Both the position numbers and the translations under genes were made by a program. A DNA stretch of 64,000 nt, from assembly GCA_039029355.1 (NCBI GenBank), contig JBCCGI010000001.1, forward strand, positions 124,001-188,000. The letters are read 5' to 3'. The notes below the pieces were generated by a model, which saw nothing but the letters and a program-made list of their open reading frames with translations, had not been told where the DNA came from and ran no database searches. Each line of letters opens with the position of its first letter. Position 1 is the first letter of the stretch. Origin of the DNA: JBCCGI01 sp039029355 (GTDB lineage Bacteria > Planctomycetota > UBA1135 > GCA-002686595). Positions 25,568 to 35,129 of this stretch are shown here, piece after piece.

Positions 25568-26872
25568 CTACCAGCGCTGCTGCTCCTCGTCGCCGTTGTA
25601 GACCAGCTCGCCGTCGATGAACACCTGATCCACGGTGCTGCGCGGGTCGGCGGGGTGGCCGTGGATGACGAGGACGTCGGCGTCGCGGCCCGGCGTCAGG
25701 GAGCCGACCCGATCCTCGATCAGCGCCGCCATGGCGGGCACGACCGTCAGGCCGCGGACGGCCTCGAGGTTCGCGTCGTCGAAGCCGTAGCGCACGCCCA
25801 TGGCGGCCTGCAGCTGCAGCGTCTCCTGCGGGATCACCGGCGCGTCGGTGTTGAAGCCGACGTTCTTCAGGCCGCGCTGCTGGTAGCCGGCGGCGACGCC
25901 GCGCATCCCCTCGTGGTGGTTGTGCGCCCAGTTCATGAAGCCGCGCGACACGGTGTCGACCGAGCGCGGGCCAACGATCGCAGGCACGCCCTTCTCCTCG
26001 GCCAGAGCGCCGGCGAGCCAGCCGCCGATCGTCGAGTGATCGAGGAAGACCGGCAGGTCGAACTCACCGGCGACCATCGTGATGGTCATCAGCACGACCT
26101 GGTAGACCTGCGTGTGCGTCGAGATCGACGCCTCGCGGTTGAACAGCGAGCGGAAGATGTCGAACTGGATGTCGCGCTCGGGCTCGGGGCCCTCGCCCGC
26201 CTCGAACGCGGCCCAACGCTTCGCGTAGGCCACGCCGCGGCGGAAGGTGTTGCGCGTGTTCCAGTTCTCGAACGACATGCCGACGCGCGGGCCCCAGGAT
26301 TCGGGGTTGCCCCACTGGGCCAGCTTCATCGAGCCCGGGTCGCGCAGCAGCGCCTTCTCGTAGGCCTCGTGGGCGGTCTTCATCAGCACGCCCTTGCCGC
26401 CGATGTTGGTGCCCGAGCCGGGGATGAAGAGCACGGTCGTCACGCCGCCGGCCACCGCGACCTTCAGCGCGTCGTTGCCCGGACGGACCGCCGTGCTGAC
26501 GTTGAGTCCGGGGTTGGTCAGGTAGACCATGTCGTTGATGTCGAACGTACCGCCGACGTGGCTGTGGAGGCCGACCAAGCCCGGCATGACCCAGCGGTTG
26601 CCGACGTCGCGCACCTCGTAGCCCTCCGGCAGCTCCGTGCCGCGCTGCGGCACGACCCGCTCGATCTTGCCGTCCTTGATCAGGACGTACGCGCGGTCCA
26701 TGTGCTGCTTCGCCTCAGGGTCGGGCGGGCAAACCAGCGCCTTGGCGCACTTGATCGCCAGACCCGGACCGCCGACCTCGCCGGCGGCCGGAGCTTCGTT
26801 CTCGCTCGCCCACGCCGGGACGGCGAAGGGCAGCGCAAGGAGCAGGAGCGCGACTCGAATGGGGTTCCGCAT
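25568..26872 (-). CDS. AH6: exported amidohydrolase with intact metal ligands
   Basis: 434 aa from the ATG at 26872, which gives a clean signal peptide (VALLLLALPFAVPAWA). Ligands: HSH at 103-105, His in ISTHTQ, His in FLDHST and Asp in FNTDAPVIPQ. End motif DRVGSLTPGRDADVLV. It forms with AH7 and AH8 the catalytically competent core in the middle of the operon. It starts 2 bases after the AH5 stop. Predicted periplasmic metal-dependent hydrolase; the reaction is not known. Confidence 0.87.
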   Translation of the reverse strand: MRNPIRVALLLLALPFAVPAWASENEAPAAGEVGGPGLAIKCAKALVCPPDPEAKQHMDRAYVLIKDGKIERVVPQRGTELPEGYEVRDVGNRWVMPGLVGLHSHVGGTFDINDMVYLTNPGLNVSTAVRPGNDALKVAVAGGVTTVLFIPGSGTNIGGKGVLMKTAHEAYEKALLRDPGSMKLAQWGNPESWGPRVGMSFENWNTRNTFRRGVAYAKRWAAFEAGEGPEPERDIQFDIFRSLFNREASISTHTQVYQVVLMTITMVAGEFDLPVFLDHSTIGGWLAGALAEEKGVPAIVGPRSVDTVSRGFMNWAHNHHEGMRGVAAGYQQRGLKNVGFNTDAPVIPQETLQLQAAMGVRYGFDDANLEAVRGLTVVPAMAALIEDRVGSLTPGRDADVLVIHGHPADPRSTVDQVFIDGELVYNGDEEQQRW

Positions 26873-26874
26873 GA

Positions 26875-29793
26875 CTACTCGACCTCCACGCCGTTGACCC
26901 ACACGCGCACGACGCTCGTCCCGGGGGAGAGCGGCGGGCCGTCCAGCAGCAGCACGTCGCCATCGCGACCAACGCTGATCAGGCCGACGTGCTCCGAGAT
27001 CGAGAGCATGTCCGCCGCGTCGGACGTCAGCGCGCGCAGCGCGCCGGTCGGGCTCATGCCGTTCGCGACGGCGTACATCGCCATGATCGGCAGGTCGATC
27101 GCGCCCTCTTCGGCGGCGGAGTGGAACGCGACGGGGATGCCTGCGTCCTGAAGCCGCGCGTAGGGGTTGACGGTGTCCGTCCCCACGCTTCCCTGGCGCA
27201 CCGTGTGCGAAAGCAGCACGCCCGCCACGCGTCCGACGATGTGGTCGGCGACGACGTACGCACTGCTAGCGCCGTACAGCACCGGGGTGATGCCGCACTC
27301 CTCGAAGAGCTCGACGCACTCGAGGATCTCGTCGTCGCGGTCGACGTTGACGATCACGGTGGCCGAGCCCTCCATCGCCGCCTTCAGCGGCTCGAGCTTC
27401 TGGTCGCGCCGCGGAGCCTTCGGCATGCCCTTGGGCGGCTTGACGTCGTCGCTCTTGTCGGCGCGGCGCTCGGAGCGCTTGGCGACGACGAAGTCGCGCG
27501 AGGTGCGCTCGAGCTCGACCTCCATCGAGGTCTCGCCCACCGAGGCGGTGCCCTTCAGCTTGGCTTCGGAGTACTCGCCCTCGATGGCGACCCAGCCGTT
27601 CGAGCCGAGCCCCTTCAGGGACACCGACTTCGCCTCGGCGTCGTAGAAGCCGGCGACCTCGACCAGCCCGTCGGTGAGCGCGGCGCAACGCAGGTTGCCC
27701 TCGATCGGGCCGCCGCCTTCCTCCACGGTCAGCTTGAGCTGAGCCCGCAGACGCGCGCCTTCGAGCTCGCCAAGCCAGATCCCGGTGACCGGGTCGGGCT
27801 CGACCTCCTCCTCGTCGTCCTTCTTCTTCTTCTTCTTTTTCTTCTTCTTGTCGTCGTCCTCGTCGTCGTCCTTCTTGTCGTCGTCGTCGTCCTCTTCGTC
27901 GTCCTCGTCCTCGTCGTCCTCCTTCGGAGGCTCGGGCGGAGGAGGAGTCCAGTTGGCCATCGCCTCCTCGTACTCCTCCCACTTGCGGACGTACTCCTTG
28001 GCCTTCTCCAGGAGGCCGCGCACGGCCACGCCGGAGTTGCGGCGGTTCGACGAATCCGTCCACTGCAGGCGGACGGCCGCCGGATCGCCAAGCACCTGAC
28101 CGTTGGTCGAGTGCGCGGCCGGCTTGTAGGCCATGACGGGCGAGCCGGCGCTGCCGGTTCCGCGCGGCGCCATCGCGACGGTGGTCACGCCGGCCCGGGC
28201 GACACGCCGGTCGGCGGCGTCACCGGGCGCGAGGATCTGCGCCATCCGCGTGTCGAGACCCGGCACGCGCGACGAGCCTTCGAGGCCCAGGTGCCCCATC
28301 GCGTCGACGATGCCCGGCATGGCCGCGGCGCCGCGCACGATCGTGGCGCCCGGAGGCGAGGAGGCGCCTTCGGTGACCGAGATGATATGGCCGTTGCGCA
28401 TCACGACCTGACCGGGCGAGAGCACGCGGCCGTCTCCGAGGTAGAGCTGGTCGACCTGCAGAGCGACGGTGCCCGAGCGCGGATCGCGCGTCATGCCCAT
28501 CTCCTCGGCCAGCCCGCGGGCGCCCGAGGTCGCGAAGTCCCAGGCGAGGTCGCCGTCGACCCACGTCGCGATCGGCGTTGCGCCCAGCGAGATCGGCGGG
28601 GCGTTCAGCACGACGAAGTCGGCGTCCTTGCCCGCGCGGATGCTGCCGACGCGGTCGGCGACGCCATAGATCTCCGCCGGAGTCAGCGTGATGGACCGCA
28701 GGGCCGCGGACGGGTCAAGCTTGCCCTGGCTCGCCGCGCTGGCGGCGAACAAGAGGTCGCTGGTCGAGCCCGAGCTGATAGCCACGCGCGCGCCGGCGGC
28801 GAGGAGCTTGGCCGGAACGTCGTAGCTCGGCCAGCGCGCGTCGTCGTCCTTGCCGCGGTCGACGCCGCGGCGGTTCGGCGACCAGGGGAACCCGTACACC
28901 ACGGGCAGCCCCGAGGCGGCGACCTCTTCGGAGACGTAGCCGGCCTCGGACGCACCGTCGAGCACGACCGGCAGGCCGCTCTCGGAGGCGAAGTCGAGCA
29001 GCGCGAGGATCTCGGTCTCGGTCTCGGCGGTGATGCGCCACGGGACGCCGGCGTCGAGCTGCTCGCGCAGACCCTCGGCAGCGTACGGGCCGTACTCCTC
29101 TTCGAGGTCGACCCCGCCGCGCGCCGCGTTCACGAGCTCGGTCAGCGCGACGATGGCGCCCATCGGGCTCTTCGGGAGCTGCGGCTTCTCGTAGCCGATG
29201 CCCACGTCGACCGTGGCCGGAACCGGCGGATCCCAGTAGCCGGGAGCGTTGCGCGCGGCCGAGTGGATGGCACCGTGCACGGTGGCCGGCGCGCGCAGGG
29301 TGCGGCGCTCCGGATCCTCACCGTGCAGCTTCACGAGAGCCCCGGACCCACCGATCAGGCGCTGGTCGGTGGGCTTGACGTAGGCCGTCGTGACGCCCGA
29401 CGAGAGCGGCCCCGCGAAGCTCGAGTAGAAGTCGAAGTTGTCGATCGCGTTGAGCCCGGGCTCCGCCGTGCGGTTGGAGCTGCTGCCCGACCCGAGCGTC
29501 GTGTCCGCGGCGACGAGCCCCGGGATGATGACCGCGTCGGCGCCGTAGTCGACGACCTTCGCGTCCACCGGCACGGCGACGTCGGTCCCGACCGCCTGGA
29601 TGCGGTTGCCCTGCACCAGGATGGTCCCGTCGGTCACCACCTGGCCGTCCTCGACCAGGTAGATCGTGCCGGCCTTGACCGCGACGTAGTCGCGGCCCTC
29701 CGTCGTGGAGGCTCGCCCGCTACCGGTCGCGGAGACCGCGAACGGAGCCGCGGCGAGCGCGGCGAGCGAGAGCGCTAGATGAGAGGTTCGCAT
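26875..29793 (-). CDS. AH5: exported double amidohydrolase-fold protein with Asp/Lys linker
   Basis: 972 aa, about twice the family length. The signal peptide is followed by two complete amidohydrolase-like modules. Module 1 (about 35-425) has PGLVAADTT in place of HxH (Asp97, Thr99) and ends DRVGSIRAGKDADFVVL. Module 2 (about 445-972) has VDAMGH, keeping one His of HxH, and ends HVGLISVGRDGDVLLL. An unbroken Asp/Glu then Lys run lies at about 621-663 inside module 2, followed by a beta-rich insertion (about 665-760). Neither module keeps all metal ligands. Likely a structural or binding subunit formed by gene fusion. Confidence 0.78.
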   Translation of the reverse strand: MRTSHLALSLAALAAAPFAVSATGSGRASTTEGRDYVAVKAGTIYLVEDGQVVTDGTILVQGNRIQAVGTDVAVPVDAKVVDYGADAVIIPGLVAADTTLGSGSSSNRTAEPGLNAIDNFDFYSSFAGPLSSGVTTAYVKPTDQRLIGGSGALVKLHGEDPERRTLRAPATVHGAIHSAARNAPGYWDPPVPATVDVGIGYEKPQLPKSPMGAIVALTELVNAARGGVDLEEEYGPYAAEGLREQLDAGVPWRITAETETEILALLDFASESGLPVVLDGASEAGYVSEEVAASGLPVVYGFPWSPNRRGVDRGKDDDARWPSYDVPAKLLAAGARVAISSGSTSDLLFAASAASQGKLDPSAALRSITLTPAEIYGVADRVGSIRAGKDADFVVLNAPPISLGATPIATWVDGDLAWDFATSGARGLAEEMGMTRDPRSGTVALQVDQLYLGDGRVLSPGQVVMRNGHIISVTEGASSPPGATIVRGAAAMPGIVDAMGHLGLEGSSRVPGLDTRMAQILAPGDAADRRVARAGVTTVAMAPRGTGSAGSPVMAYKPAAHSTNGQVLGDPAAVRLQWTDSSNRRNSGVAVRGLLEKAKEYVRKWEEYEEAMANWTPPPPEPPKEDDEDEDDEEDDDDDKKDDDEDDDKKKKKKKKKKDDEEEVEPDPVTGIWLGELEGARLRAQLKLTVEEGGGPIEGNLRCAALTDGLVEVAGFYDAEAKSVSLKGLGSNGWVAIEGEYSEAKLKGTASVGETSMEVELERTSRDFVVAKRSERRADKSDDVKPPKGMPKAPRRDQKLEPLKAAMEGSATVIVNVDRDDEILECVELFEECGITPVLYGASSAYVVADHIVGRVAGVLLSHTVRQGSVGTDTVNPYARLQDAGIPVAFHSAAEEGAIDLPIMAMYAVANGMSPTGALRALTSDAADMLSISEHVGLISVGRDGDVLLLDGPPLSPGTSVVRVWVNGVEVE

Positions 29794-29804
29794 GTCGGCT
29801 CGTC

Positions 29805-31193
29805 CTACTCCTCGTCCACCGGGGCGGTCGTGCCGGGCGGCCGCGTGCCGTCCAGCAGGTGCGTGTTGCGGACGTCTTTCGAGCGGTCGTAGACCTCACG
29901 CCCCTCGATAACGACGTGCTCGACCCAGGAGGTGATGCTCATCGGGTCGCCGGAGAACAGCACCACGTTGCCGTGCTTGCCGACCTCGAGGCTGCCGACC
30001 TCCTTGCCCAGGCCGAGGATCTCGGCCGGCGTCTGCGTGACCGAGCTCAGCGCGACCTCGGGCTCGAGCCCGAAGCCGATCGCCGACGCCGCCTGGAACC
30101 ACAGCGAGTCCGTGTCGCTGTTGGTCGAGGAGAGCGCGAAGCGGATGCCCTTCTCGTGCAGGATGCCGGGGACGAAGGTCTCCTTCTCCTTGCCGGTGAA
30201 GGAATCACGCTCGGTGTGGATCTGGTCGCCGTCGAGCACGACCGGCACGCCCGCTTCGGCGATCACGTCGGCCGCCTTCCAGCAGCCGTCGTCGATCACC
30301 AGCGTGGTACGCGCCAGGAAGCCGTTCTCACGCGCGACGTCGAGCGCGTGGTGCACGTCCATGGGCGTGCGGCAGTAGATGTAAGCCGGGTAGCGCCCCT
30401 CGATCAGGTGCAGCAGCGGCTCCTGCTTCTCGTCGATCTCGCCGCGCGGGACGAGCTCGAGGCCCTCGACCTTCCAGGCCGAGCCGCCCATTGCGCGCCC
30501 TTCGGCGTTCTCGCCGTCGAGGTCGCGGCCCTGGTACAGCGCCTCGCGCCGCGCCCGGTCGCCGCCGTCCTTCTTCTCCTGGACGAGCTCCTCGAGGTAG
30601 CGGCGCAGGTCGCTGAAGGCGCGGTTGAGCGTCTGCAGCTGCGTCGCGCGCGACTTGCGCGTCTTCGGCGCCACGGACATCTTCAGGCCGTGCTCGGGGC
30701 GGACCATCATCTCCTCGACGGTCATGCCCACCGGGCGCACGATCATCCCGCGCGCGCCGACGACGCAGTTGTTGCCCTGCTGCACGTTGACGGTCGTGAT
30801 GCCCCAGCGCAGGCAGTCCTCGAAGAAGTATGCGACCGGGTCGATCGAGTCGCGGATGTTCAGGAACGGCGCGACGTCGATGTTCTCGTTCGCCCGGTCG
30901 AGGCCCGAGGAGGCGTGCGCCTCGACGAACCCCGGCATCGCGGTGAAGTCCTCACCGCCAATCACGACCGCGTCCCACGGAGCCTCGACCTCATCCGCCG
31001 CGCCGAGCGCCGTGATGCGGCCGTTCTCGATGACGATCACGCCGTTCTCGATCGGACCGGTCGGGGTGACCACGCGGCCCGCCTCGATGACGATCTTCTC
31101 GGCGTCCTGGGCGACGGAGACAGCGGCGCCGGCCGTAAGGGCGAGGGCGGGAAGCGCAAGCCGCGCGGCGTGCCGAAGGGTTTGGGCGATCAT
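29805..31193 (-). CDS. AH4: exported amidohydrolase-fold protein, partial metal site
   Basis: 462 aa from the ATG at 31193 with a good signal peptide (ALPALALTAGAAVSVAQ). An in-frame GTG at 31274 that overlaps the AH3 stop (GTGA) is a real alternative and would add 27 residues; the signal peptide favours the ATG. The HxH reads His93-Ala-Ser95, so the second His is missing. The beta-8 region has SSTNSD rather than TD. A charged helical hairpin lies at about 180-225. End motif EVGSLEVGKHGNVVLF. Probably catalytically impaired or altered. Confidence 0.77.
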   Translation of the reverse strand: MIAQTLRHAARLALPALALTAGAAVSVAQDAEKIVIEAGRVVTPTGPIENGVIVIENGRITALGAADEVEAPWDAVVIGGEDFTAMPGFVEAHASSGLDRANENIDVAPFLNIRDSIDPVAYFFEDCLRWGITTVNVQQGNNCVVGARGMIVRPVGMTVEEMMVRPEHGLKMSVAPKTRKSRATQLQTLNRAFSDLRRYLEELVQEKKDGGDRARREALYQGRDLDGENAEGRAMGGSAWKVEGLELVPRGEIDEKQEPLLHLIEGRYPAYIYCRTPMDVHHALDVARENGFLARTTLVIDDGCWKAADVIAEAGVPVVLDGDQIHTERDSFTGKEKETFVPGILHEKGIRFALSSTNSDTDSLWFQAASAIGFGLEPEVALSSVTQTPAEILGLGKEVGSLEVGKHGNVVLFSGDPMSITSWVEHVVIEGREVYDRSKDVRNTHLLDGTRPPGTTAPVDEE

Positions 31194-31270
31194 GGCTCTG
31201 GAGAGAATCTGGGTTCGGGTCGGGGACGCGTTCGGGACGACTTGGTCGTGGGAGAGCGGCTTGGTGGAGG

Positions 31271-32545
31271 TCACTGGTTCGACTCCCTCGGATCGAGCAC
31301 GAGCTCGCCGTTCAGGAGGACGCCGATGACGCGGGACGTGGGCTCGAACGGCGTGCCGCTCCAGAGAACGAGGTCGGCGTCCTTGCCCACCTCGATCGAT
31401 CCCACCCGGTCGTCCACCCCGACCATGCGGGCGGGGTTGATCGTGACGGCGGCGAGCGCGTCGGCGAAGTCGAGGCCTCCGCGCATCGCGTAGCCGGGTT
31501 GTTTGTTCAGGCGCATCACGGGGTCGCTCGCGCCGTGCCCGGAGAGGGCGAACATCACGCCGCGCTCCTGGAGCCTGGCGGCGGTGTCGTAGGCGTAGAA
31601 GGACCCGTCGGTGCCGGGTCCGCCCTGGAAGCGGAACGGCGGCAGCACGACCGCGGCGCCGGAGCGCACCAGGAGGTCGGGCTCGTGCCACGCCTCGGCC
31701 GCACCGTCGATGAACATCTTCGGGATGCTGAACTCCTCCTTCAGGTACACCGCGGTACGGATGTCCTGGGTGGCCCAGCCCTGGATGACCAGCGGCACTT
31801 CACCCTTCAGCGTGCGCTGCAGGATCTCCAGCTCGGGCGTCGCGCCCTCGCCGGTCCGCTCGACCGCCAGCGCGTCGTAGAACGACTTGCGCAGGATCCA
31901 CTCGACGCCCATGCGGGTCGTCGGGCGGCGGTAGTAGAAGGTGGAGGGGCCGCTGCCGCGCGGCGGACGGTTGCCCGAGGACGGCTCTGCGCCCAGCGAG
32001 CCGCGCAGCACCGCGTCCTGGCGCAGCACCCGCGCGTCGAGCGTCGGCTCGCCACCGGTCTTCAGCACCACACCGAGGCCGCCGAGCACGGCCTTGTCCT
32101 CGGGGTTGGCGAGGACCGTGGTCACGCCGCTGCGGAGCTCGCGGTCCCAGCGGTAGGAGTAGAGATCGAGCGCGTCGGACACCCGCAGGGCGATCGGCGT
32201 CTCGTCGGCCTGCTCGACCGAGTAGGCGCCGGTGTCGATGCGCACCGAGAGGTCGATCAGACCCGGCGTCACGGCGGCGCACTCGAGCGTGCCGCTGCCG
32301 CCTCCGCTGACGGCGGAGATCTTGCCGTCCTTCACCGCGACGACGCCGCCTTCGATCGGGTCGCCGGCCGCGGTGTAGATCCGGTCGGCGCGGATGGTCC
32401 AGCTGTCGTCGTCCGCCGGAGCGGTCGCCGGCACCGGATCGGTCGCGTCGGCGTCGGTCGAGGTCCCGACGACCGTTGCGCCGGCCACCGGCGCCAGGCT
32501 CGGCGTGGCGAACAGCAGGACGGCGAGGACTTGAGTGGGCTTCAT
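31271..32545 (-). CDS. AH3: exported amidohydrolase-fold protein, metal site lost
   Basis: 424 aa. Signal peptide (about 1-23). PGLIDLSVR replaces the HxH motif (Ser100, Arg102). The beta-8 segment is LSGHGASDP, matching the S/G-x-S-D pattern of AH1, AH2, AH4 and AH5 module 1. End motif DRVGSIEVGKDADLVLW. The ATG overlaps the AH2 stop by 4 bases. Predicted pseudoenzyme or altered-site paralogue, periplasmic. Confidence 0.77.
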   Translation of the reverse strand: MKPTQVLAVLLFATPSLAPVAGATVVGTSTDADATDPVPATAPADDDSWTIRADRIYTAAGDPIEGGVVAVKDGKISAVSGGGSGTLECAAVTPGLIDLSVRIDTGAYSVEQADETPIALRVSDALDLYSYRWDRELRSGVTTVLANPEDKAVLGGLGVVLKTGGEPTLDARVLRQDAVLRGSLGAEPSSGNRPPRGSGPSTFYYRRPTTRMGVEWILRKSFYDALAVERTGEGATPELEILQRTLKGEVPLVIQGWATQDIRTAVYLKEEFSIPKMFIDGAAEAWHEPDLLVRSGAAVVLPPFRFQGGPGTDGSFYAYDTAARLQERGVMFALSGHGASDPVMRLNKQPGYAMRGGLDFADALAAVTINPARMVGVDDRVGSIEVGKDADLVLWSGTPFEPTSRVIGVLLNGELVLDPRESNQ

Positions 32546-33762
32546 TGGGCTCCTCCGTGGACCAGCTTGCCGTCGATGAACACGGCCTCGACCTTGCTGG
32601 TCAGGTCGATCGGGTTTCCGCTCCAGAACACGAGGTCGGCGTCCAGGCCGCGGGCCAGCCGGCCCACGCGGGACTCGACGCCCGCGATCCGAGCCGCATC
32701 GGACGACAGCGCGTCCCAGGCGGCGCCGGCGTCGAGCCCGGCTCCCACCGCCATCGCCGCGGACATGCGGGCGAAGGCCGGGTCGGAGCCCGAGCGTCCG
32801 AGCGAGAAGGCGAGCGGCACGCCCTCCTTCGCAAGGGCCGGGAGACCCGCGAGCGAGCGCTGCGACTGGCCCGCGTCAAAGGGGCCGAGGATCACGCCCA
32901 GCCCGCTGTTCTTCAGCACCGAGAGGACCTCGCCGGCGAGCGGCGCTCCGCGCACCGCGCCCTTCAGCCCGTGCTTCTTGGCGAAGCCGGCCGCGCGCGC
33001 CACCTCGTTGCGGTCCCAAGCCTCCAGGAGCACGGGCAGCTCGCCGCGCGTCTCGGCGCCGGCGGCCGAGCCCATCCACTCGTCGAGCGCCGCGACCGTG
33101 CCCGAGTAGCTGGTGGGATAGCGGGCGCCGTTCGACGCTCCACCCGAGGTCTCGAAGCCGTCGTCGACCGCGGCGGGCTCGACGTCGCCGAAGAAGAAGA
33201 AGACCGACCGCTGGCCCTGCCGCAGCGCCTCCTTGGCGAAGGAGAGCGCCAGGTGCCCCTCCTTCTTGAGGATCTCGCCGTTGGTCTTGACGACGCAGGT
33301 CTTCCCGCCGGCGACGTTCTGCGCGGTCGGGGCGAGCACCATCGTGGTGACGCCCGCCTCGCAGGCCTTCTTGAAGTCGGAGTGGTCCGCCCGGAACGCG
33401 TGCGCGATGCGCGCGGTCGGGAGCATCGCCCGCGTCTCGTCGTGGTTGAGCCCGCCGGTGCCGAACCAGCTGTGGGCGACCACCATGCCGGCGGTGAGCA
33501 CGCCGTCGTGCTCGAGCACCGGCAGCGCGGCGTTCACGTCGGCGCCGGAGCCGACGCCGGTGATCTTGCCGCCGGAGACGAGCACCAGGCCGTCCTCGAT
33601 GCGGCTGCCGTCGCCGGGGTACACGACCTTGGCGCGGATCTGAAGCGTGTCCGCCGGGACGACGGGCGCGGACGCCTCGACCGGCTCGGCGTCTCCGGCG
33701 AGCGCAGCGCCCCCGAGGAGCGCTAGGGGCAGAAGGGAGGAGAGAAGCGCGGTGGGTTTCAT
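32542..33762 (-). CDS. AH2: exported amidohydrolase-fold protein, partial metal site
   Basis: 406 aa from the ATG at 33762 (signal peptide LLSSLLPLALLGGAALAG). AGMVVAHSW keeps the first His (97) but has Trp99 for the second. The beta-8 region reads SLGRSGSDP. End motif SRVGRLARGLDADLVFW. It starts with MKPT, like AH3, and the two are probably neighbours by duplication. Predicted non-catalytic or altered-site exported protein. Confidence 0.77.
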   Translation of the reverse strand: MKPTALLSSLLPLALLGGAALAGDAEPVEASAPVVPADTLQIRAKVVYPGDGSRIEDGLVLVSGGKITGVGSGADVNAALPVLEHDGVLTAGMVVAHSWFGTGGLNHDETRAMLPTARIAHAFRADHSDFKKACEAGVTTMVLAPTAQNVAGGKTCVVKTNGEILKKEGHLALSFAKEALRQGQRSVFFFFGDVEPAAVDDGFETSGGASNGARYPTSYSGTVAALDEWMGSAAGAETRGELPVLLEAWDRNEVARAAGFAKKHGLKGAVRGAPLAGEVLSVLKNSGLGVILGPFDAGQSQRSLAGLPALAKEGVPLAFSLGRSGSDPAFARMSAAMAVGAGLDAGAAWDALSSDAARIAGVESRVGRLARGLDADLVFWSGNPIDLTSKVEAVFIDGKLVHGGAQ

Positions 33763-33767
33763 GGGTC

Positions 33768-35129
33768 CTACTGCTCCACGACGACGCGGCCCTGGGAAAT
33801 GACGAACTGGATGCGGGCGGTGCTGTCGAGCGGGTCGCCGCTCAGCACCAGGAGGTCGGCGTCCTTGCCGCGCTCGACGCTGCCGAGCCGGTCGTCGACG
33901 TCGAAGGCTTCGGCCGCGCCGAGCGAGATGGACCGCAGCGCGGCCTCGCGCTCCAGGCCGTGCGACACGGCGAGGGCGGCCAGGAGCCGCAGCTCGCGCG
34001 CGGTGTCCGAGCCGCCGCTGCCGATCAGCACCTCGACCCCGGCCTCGCCCAGGGCGCCGGCCAGCCCGAGGTCGTGACCGTCCCACTCGTCGCCGGCCGG
34101 CCCCATCGGCTTGGGCCAGACGATGACGGGGATGTTGCGCCGGGCGAGCTCTTTGGCGTGGTGCGCCGCCTCGGTCGCGCCGGCGATCACCAGGCGCAGC
34201 CGGTCGAAGGCCGCGGTCTGGTCGAGCAGGGTGCGGATCTCCTCGTAGCGGTGCACCTCGACGACGAGCGGAACCTCGCCGCCGGCGACGCGGGCCATCG
34301 CCGCCGAGTCCTCGTCGAACTTCGGCCTGCGCGGCTTGCTCTCTTCTTTGTACCGCTCTTCCTTGAACTCCTTGCCCTTCTCCTTGGCCTTCTCGATCTC
34401 CTTGTCGCGGTCCTTCTTGGCCTTCTTGAAGTCCTTCTCGAGCTCCTCTTCCTTCTCGGTGATGGCCTTCTGCCACTCCTCGAGCTCGTAGCGGTACTCG
34501 GTCCAGTCCTCGTCGTACTTGCGGCCCTTCTCGAGCATCCCCGCCAGGCGGCCGACCTCGCCGACCCGGTCGAAGATGTCGCGCTGGCGACCGGCTCGCG
34601 GGAGCCCGACCGAAGCGGCCTGGCTGGCGTCGCCGAGCACCACGGCCCGCGAGGCGTCGACCGACGGATCGAGGCGCACGACCGCACCCAGCCCGCCGAT
34701 CACCGCGCGGCCACCGGCCTGCACGCGCACGGTGGTGACGCCGGCGCGCAGCGCATCCTCGAGGTGCTGCTCCGCGCCATAGCGGTCGAGCGCGTCCACC
34801 GTGCGCGTGGAAGCGCTGGTGGACTCGTCCCTCGCGCTCCCCGCGTCGACGCCGAGCGACGACCAAGGATCGAGGAACCCGGCGCAAACCACCTGGCCCG
34901 AGATCTCGCGCGCGCCCTCAGGCGCGGCCAGCCCCTCGCCAACCGAGACGATGACCCCGTCGTGGATCAACACGTCCTGGTTCTCGAGCTCGACGCCCGG
35001 CCGGACGATCACGCGCTCGGCGTGGATCAGCAGCGGAACGCCCCCGACGGGGTCGTTGGTGGGATCGTTAAATGAGGGGGAAGCCAGAGAGAGGCCGGAA
35101 ACGGCCAGGGCGACACCAAGCATCTGCAT
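33768..35129 (-). CDS. AH1: exported amidohydrolase-fold protein with Lys/Glu coiled-coil insertion, first gene of the operon
   Basis: 453 aa. A short N-terminal hydrophobic signal is followed by an amidohydrolase-like body. AGFLDPWSS replaces the HxH motif (Trp89, Ser91). The insertion at about 188-272 is a long, highly charged helix rich in Lys and Glu (probable coiled coil). The beta-8 segment is IGSGGSD and the end motif DRLGSVERGKDADLLVL. It starts at ATG 35129, downstream of an inverted repeat. It ends 5 bases before AH2. Predicted pseudoenzyme that may act as a scaffold; inference. Confidence 0.77.
   Translation of the reverse strand: MQMLGVALAVSGLSLASPSFNDPTNDPVGGVPLLIHAERVIVRPGVELENQDVLIHDGVIVSVGEGLAAPEGAREISGQVVCAGFLDPWSSLGVDAGSARDESTSASTRTVDALDRYGAEQHLEDALRAGVTTVRVQAGGRAVIGGLGAVVRLDPSVDASRAVVLGDASQAASVGLPRAGRQRDIFDRVGEVGRLAGMLEKGRKYDEDWTEYRYELEEWQKAITEKEEELEKDFKKAKKDRDKEIEKAKEKGKEFKEERYKEESKPRRPKFDEDSAAMARVAGGEVPLVVEVHRYEEIRTLLDQTAAFDRLRLVIAGATEAAHHAKELARRNIPVIVWPKPMGPAGDEWDGHDLGLAGALGEAGVEVLIGSGGSDTARELRLLAALAVSHGLEREAALRSISLGAAEAFDVDDRLGSVERGKDADLLVLSGDPLDSTARIQFVISQGRVVVEQ

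Noticed and set aside
27800..27935. Repeat-rich stretch that looks like a microsatellite or short repeat array
   Set aside because: It is an in-frame run of Asp/Glu and Lys codons inside AH5, not a CRISPR array or separate repeat element.
26989..29778. Long plus-strand open frame opposite AH5
   Set aside because: Antisense shadow: biased Arg/Asp/Val composition, no domain, while the opposite strand has clear signal peptide and family motifs.
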